From Saururus chinensis (lineage: Eukaryota > Streptophyta > Magnoliopsida > Piperales > Saururaceae), in assembly GCA_035235625.1 (NCBI GenBank), contig CP141140.1:25626685-25690684 (forward strand): 64,000 nucleotides of DNA. Reading direction: 5' to 3'. Of this stretch, positions 61,201 to 64,000 are shown piece by piece (positions within the stretch are counted from its first letter, which is position 1; every line of letters starts with the position of its first letter). The notes under the pieces are model-generated. The model made no database searches. It was not told the DNA's origin and saw nothing but the letters and a program-made list of their open reading frames with translations. The position numbers and the translations under genes were made by a program.

Positions 61201-61202
61201 AT
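52268..61202 (-). CDS. Class II diterpene cyclase (copalyl diphosphate synthase-like), 13 exons
   Basis: Predicted plastid enzyme that protonates and bicyclises GGPP to a labdane-type diphosphate. Exons in transcript order: 61202-61040, 60890-60799, 60646-60340, 59289-59106, 56417-56200, 56112-55992, 55675-55563, 55471-55242, 53986-53874, 53805-53707, 53611-53396, 53053-52915, 52834-52268. They sum to 2,562 nt, or 853 residues plus TGA, with every junction in phase; that is the usual length for plant CPS. Residues 1 to about 85 are a Ser/Thr/Arg-rich transit peptide. SAYDTAWVA starts at 115, a [10 protein letters not shown]-type box follows in exon 3, PTTLLHSLEG-equivalent [10 protein letters not shown] is near 260, and catalytic DVDD is 379-382. 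FFCFAGQ and FPGEKIL boxes are in exon 8. No DDxxD is present in the C-terminal half, so it is monofunctional class II. Tyr264, Ala324 and Arg333 replace the His, Asn and His of Arabidopsis ent-CPS. Family assignment is firm. The product is unknown and probably not gibberellin-related. Exon 1, the exon 1/2/3 joins and the C-terminal exon are the least certain parts. Confidence 0.9.
54662..54764. mobile_element. Stowaway-like MITE in intron 8
   Basis: A 103 bp element flanked by TA on both sides. The left end, CTCCTCTGTCCCATATTAA, pairs with the right end, whose reverse complement begins CTCCCTCCATCTCACATTAA. TA duplication plus CTCCCTCCGTCCC-type termini are diagnostic of Stowaway (Tc1/mariner-derived) MITEs. 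It lies in the 1.25 kb intron 8 and should be spliced out. Confidence 0.85.
55676..55991 (-). other. Intron 6 with non-canonical GC-AG boundaries
   Basis: The donor is AG|GCAAGT and the acceptor is CTTGACAG|AAAC. Only this junction joins the conserved YVHR end of exon 6 to the NLRKGG...DVDD exon in frame. The nearest GT (GGCAA|GTCAAT) gives the wrong phase. AG|GCAAGT is the known consensus of plant GC-AG introns. Confidence 0.8.
57121..58060. other. Intron 4 sequence without recognised genes
   Basis: Part of the 2.7 kb intron 4 (59,105-56,418). Near 56,950-57,060, GGGTCGGGT and CGGGTTAAGTTTT recur, which suggests an old insertion. Open frames at 57,248-57,472 and 58,686-58,895 do not resemble proteins. 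Confidence 0.4.
58061..58200. mobile_element. Foldback MITE-like insert in intron 4
   Basis: Two arms of about 46 bp (58,061-58,107 and 58,155-58,200) are imperfect inverted copies sharing GAGCCCGGGCTCTATGGG and GTCGGATTTAC. A further palindrome, TATGAGCCCGGGCTCATA, lies just outside at 58,036-58,053. No target duplication could be fixed, so the superfamily is unknown. Confidence 0.6.
59366..59460. mobile_element. Degenerate Stowaway-like MITE in intron 3
   Basis: The left end, CTCCCTTTTTGTAATATCTT, follows a TA. The right end in reverse complement reads GTCCCTTTGTCATCTTAATT. The AT-rich core is self-complementary. The right TA is not intact, so the call is weaker than for the intron 8 copy. 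Confidence 0.5.
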
Positions 61203-62890
61203 TGGAGCCCGGTTTAGACAGGTGAGAAAAGTGAGCTCGTACTTGGACCTATTTATAACAGTTGAGATGGTAATGCTAATTAGATTTTGAAGTGACAGCT
61301 TTTTGTCCTAGCTCCAAAAGGCATATTATATGTTTAGCTCAAGGAATCATAACAAACATAAGAAATTTTTAATTAAGAAAATGTCAGCATGTGACTTAGG
61401 TAATGTGTACTGTTGGATCTTAATCTAACTGTAGCTAAACGTGGAGGGATTTATACTAATTTTTTGTAGGCGTCCAAATTTTCCCTATTTTTTTTGCGGC
61501 AGAACGGGTCCAAGTTAGAATAGAAATACAAAATAGCCGGATGAGTACTCACATGGTTCCCGGCCAATAAAATAAAACTCCCATAAATTAATGAGGCAGC
61601 TAGAACTAGTTCGTTGGATGGGCAGGAGAAGGTTTTCGCTTTTTGTCTTTTTTGTCTCCATAAGAAGATTATGTAACACACACAAGAAGTCCTCCACACT
61701 TTAAACTTACGAACCATATATCCTTTTGTCTCCGCATATCTTAATCCTTTGTGTTGGTCCACTCACAGTTATGAATTCAATTTTTGTTCACTAGGACATG
61801 TTCTTTGAAACTTCATCAAGTGCAATGCAGAAGGCCCAACGAAGAACGATGAGTTCTGCACGACAAGTCAAAAATCAAAGGGAATGGCATTTAAGAACTA
61901 GTTCATCTTTTGAATGTAAAAGATAGAGACCAAAGCTGGGATGGAGATCAATTGGTCAAATCGTTACAGTTTTATTTTTTCCTGGTCTTTGATTTTTTGT
62001 CTTTAATTTATGTACTACCAATTTTGGGATAGGAACCGATGCCATTTTTTTATTCCAGATCATCACGTTTGTGGTTATATGCATTTCTTTGGGAAGATTA
62101 AATGAGTTCAGCAATAATTTTGTCGTTGAAAATATAGTGCAAGTGATGATATCAGAAGGCCATATCTGCGGGAAATAGCGAGTCAACAGGCCACTTGGCC
62201 GCAGTCAGTAAAATTTATAATTAACCATGCTATTAGACATTTACACTAAAATTAAACTTGCCTCACAGAATTTCATTTAATTTCATGCATATAAGCAATG
62301 CCTTACAATAATTTTTATGTAACTTTGTTGGTTCAGCTGCACACCTATTTAATTTTTAAAATAAATTAAAACCAAAATTAATTTATCTTAGAAAACCAAC
62401 AAAAGATTTTTGATATGGGATGTAGACAGTAAATTTATTGCGTTAAATAATACTTTCTAGTCTCTCCGCCTCACATTTATATCCCAAATTGGAAATTCAA
62501 AATAAACCATTAATGTAGGACCACTAAGTATGACTCCTTGATTACTTAATTGATTTTCGGAGTCAACTCGCCAACTATCTTCTACCTCAACTAACTCTAT
62601 TCAATCATTCTCCATACAATTATTTTCATTAGAACTTGTCATATTTATACTTTATAAATAGAATTAATCACTAATTCATGACAATTATTGCCCCTTTATT
62701 AAAATTAAAATTTCAATTCAGGTGTTTTATTTATTACATTATTAGCAGTTCACTAATGACAACAAAAAGACATCCTAATATGGGTCATTTTAGTCTATTC
62801 ATTAAGTAAAGTGATATTTCGAGAAACAAGTTACAACAAAATCCCCCCTTAACTCTAATTTAGGGCGTGAGTTCTTTTCAAGAACTCCTA
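61203..62890. other. Upstream region of the diterpene synthase
   Basis: AT-rich non-coding sequence with the TATA box at its proximal end. No other gene was recognised. A segment near 62,350-62,520 has the feel of decayed Stowaway-type sequence (AT-rich core, CTCCGCCTCAC), but I could not pair its ends. Confidence 0.5.
61249..61257 (-). promoter_or_regulatory. TATA box of the diterpene synthase gene
   Basis: The minus strand reads TATAAATAG here, 47 bp before the proposed ATG at 61,202. Initiation about 30 bp downstream would give a very short 5' leader. The position supports the chosen start codon, as does the transit-peptide-like composition of exon 1. Confidence 0.65.
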
Positions 62891-62899
62891 TGCCTGAGC

Positions 62900-63200
62900 A
62901 TATTCCTCTACTTTTATTGCCTTAATTCTCATAGTAGACTCACCAATCCTTGTATCATATTATAGGTCAATTAGTCTTTAATTTTTGTATGAAAGTTATT
63001 TCTAAGTTACCTAGCAACCGCCTTGCTAGTTTACCTCCTAAAATCATATCTATGGAGCAACATGCTTTTCTAAAACATAGAGCTAATATTGATAGCATTC
63101 TTCTAGAACCATAAATGACTTGGGAGTTAAACAAAGGTGAAGGAGATAATATTAAGGCATATGATAGATTGGATTAGAAGTTTTCTTTATAATGTTCTAT
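62900..63200 (+). pseudogene. Second LINE reverse transcriptase fragment
   Basis: Frameshifted translation gives a YRPISL-like lead-in, then ISKLLASRLASLLPK-like sequence, MEQHAFLKHRANIDSILLEP and KAYDRLD. This is the L1 RT order Q.AF..GR.I.DNILLA.E...KAYDR.DW. It is a different copy from the one at 12,655-26,734, since it covers the same RT block. Confidence 0.75.
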
Positions 63201-63405
63201 CAAAGTTTGGTCTCTCTGGTAACCCTTAACTTCTCTTTTCATTATCTATATGATTTCTCCATTTTAAATTTGACCAACCTCATCACCAACATGCCAGTCA
63301 CATGTCAATGGGTAGCGATGAAGAGTAATCCCTCCATTGACACATCCAAGGCACGTCAATGGTCTAGCAGCTTTTTCACCCCACTGGTAGAGGCACCGAA
63401 CTCTT

Positions 63406-64000
63406 TACTACAATAAAACTGACTATTAGCGACATATTTATTAATGACACATACAAAAGCATCACTAAAAACTACTAATTGCGACATATATAAAATTTAT
63501 GCAAAAAAATTCACTATTAGCAACGTAAAATCATATGCATCACTAATAACCACGCATTAGCGACGCTTAGCTTAAAGCATCGCTAATAAGCATTGCTAAT
63601 AGTCACACTATTAGCGATACTTACACTGCATGTCGCTAAAAGGTGTATATTTCTAAAAAAAATATAACTATTGGCGACACTTTTTCTTAAGCGTCGTTAA
63701 TACGTATACTATTAGCAACGCTTAATAAAAGTGATACTAATAGTAATAAATTTTAAATAAAATAATAATAATTTATAACTATTAGTGACGCCTGTAAATA
63801 TGCGTAGCAAATAGTATTGCTAATAGCGACGCTTGTCTACAAATGTCGCTATTAGCTTTATTAATTAGTTTTATTTAATAAATAATTATATAATAAATAA
63901 ATATTAAACAAAAGAAAAAATAAACTTCTTAAATATATTAATTCTATACTATTTGTATATATAATAAATAAATATTAAATTTTTAATAAAATATAATTTT
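63406..64000 (+). mobile_element. CACTA-4, left end (continues beyond the window)
   Basis: Starts TACTACAATAAAACTGACTA, a CACTACAACAAAA terminus with two substitutions. The following sequence is collinear with the left 500 bp of CACTA-1, including TAATTGCGACATATA, TTTTTCTTAAGCGTCG and GCTTTATTAATTAGTTTTAT. The right end and contents are outside the window. Confidence 0.82.

Noticed and set aside
52268-61202. Assignment as the gibberellin-pathway ent-CPS.
   Set aside because: The catalytic His/Asn pair and the Mg-inhibition His are all replaced (Tyr264, Ala324, Arg333).

Overview
This is a nuclear genome window from a flowering plant. The evidence is one multi-exon plant diterpene synthase gene set among Ty3/gypsy and Ty1/copia retrotransposons, an L1-type LINE, CACTA (En/Spm-type) DNA transposons and Stowaway/Tourist-like MITEs. 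The species cannot be told from the sequence. About 51 kb of the 64 kb is transposon-derived. No rRNA, tRNA or CRISPR feature was recognised.

The one convincing host gene lies on the minus strand at 61,202..52,268. I could assemble 13 exons whose phases all agree, giving an uninterrupted 853-residue class II diterpene cyclase of the copalyl diphosphate synthase type. It has a plastid transit peptide, the SAYDTAW box and the catalytic DVDD motif, and it lacks a class I DDxxD motif. Three diagnostic positions differ from gibberellin-pathway ent-CPS: the catalytic His is Tyr264, the partner Asn is Ala324, and the Mg-inhibition His is Arg333. These suggest specialised diterpenoid metabolism. One intron uses a GC-AG donor. 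A TATA box lies 47 bp before the start codon. MITE-like inserts sit in introns 3, 4 and 8, and a Tourist-like MITE lies just 3' of the gene.

Layout of the repeats. 1-1,480: right end of a CACTA element. 1,481-5,793: decayed gypsy pol split by a solo LTR (2,430-4,009, TSD TTATG). 5,794-8,520: LTR-like AT-rich sequence with GATCGATCGG clusters. 8,521-10,873: 5' end of a minus-strand gypsy element. 10,874-11,560: Ty1/copia RNase H tail. 12,655-26,734: a dead LINE split by an 8.7 kb CACTA element (13,783-22,528, TSD TCT) and a 3.4 kb solo LTR (22,868-26,310, TSD GTTGC). The CACTA element contains a second, inverted CACTA element (16,301-21,776, TSD TTC), which contains another solo LTR (16,402-18,798, TSD CCATA). 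26,735-42,969: probable third CACTA element packed with gypsy fragments and an array of about 150 bp tandem repeats. 43,478-50,337: gag-only LTR retrotransposon with both LTRs, one split by a 3.5 kb solo LTR. 50,338-63,405: the gene neighbourhood, with a second LINE fragment at its far end. 63,406-64,000: left end of another CACTA element.

The CACTA elements carry no recognisable transposase. They consist of palindromic TATTAGCGACGC/GCGTCGCTAATA units, GC-rich islands and long GA or CT tracts, so they look non-autonomous. Within the LTRs, two things stand out: clusters of GATCGATCGG/TCGAACGGCC motifs shared by apparently different LTR families, and minisatellites at the same relative position in three related LTRs.
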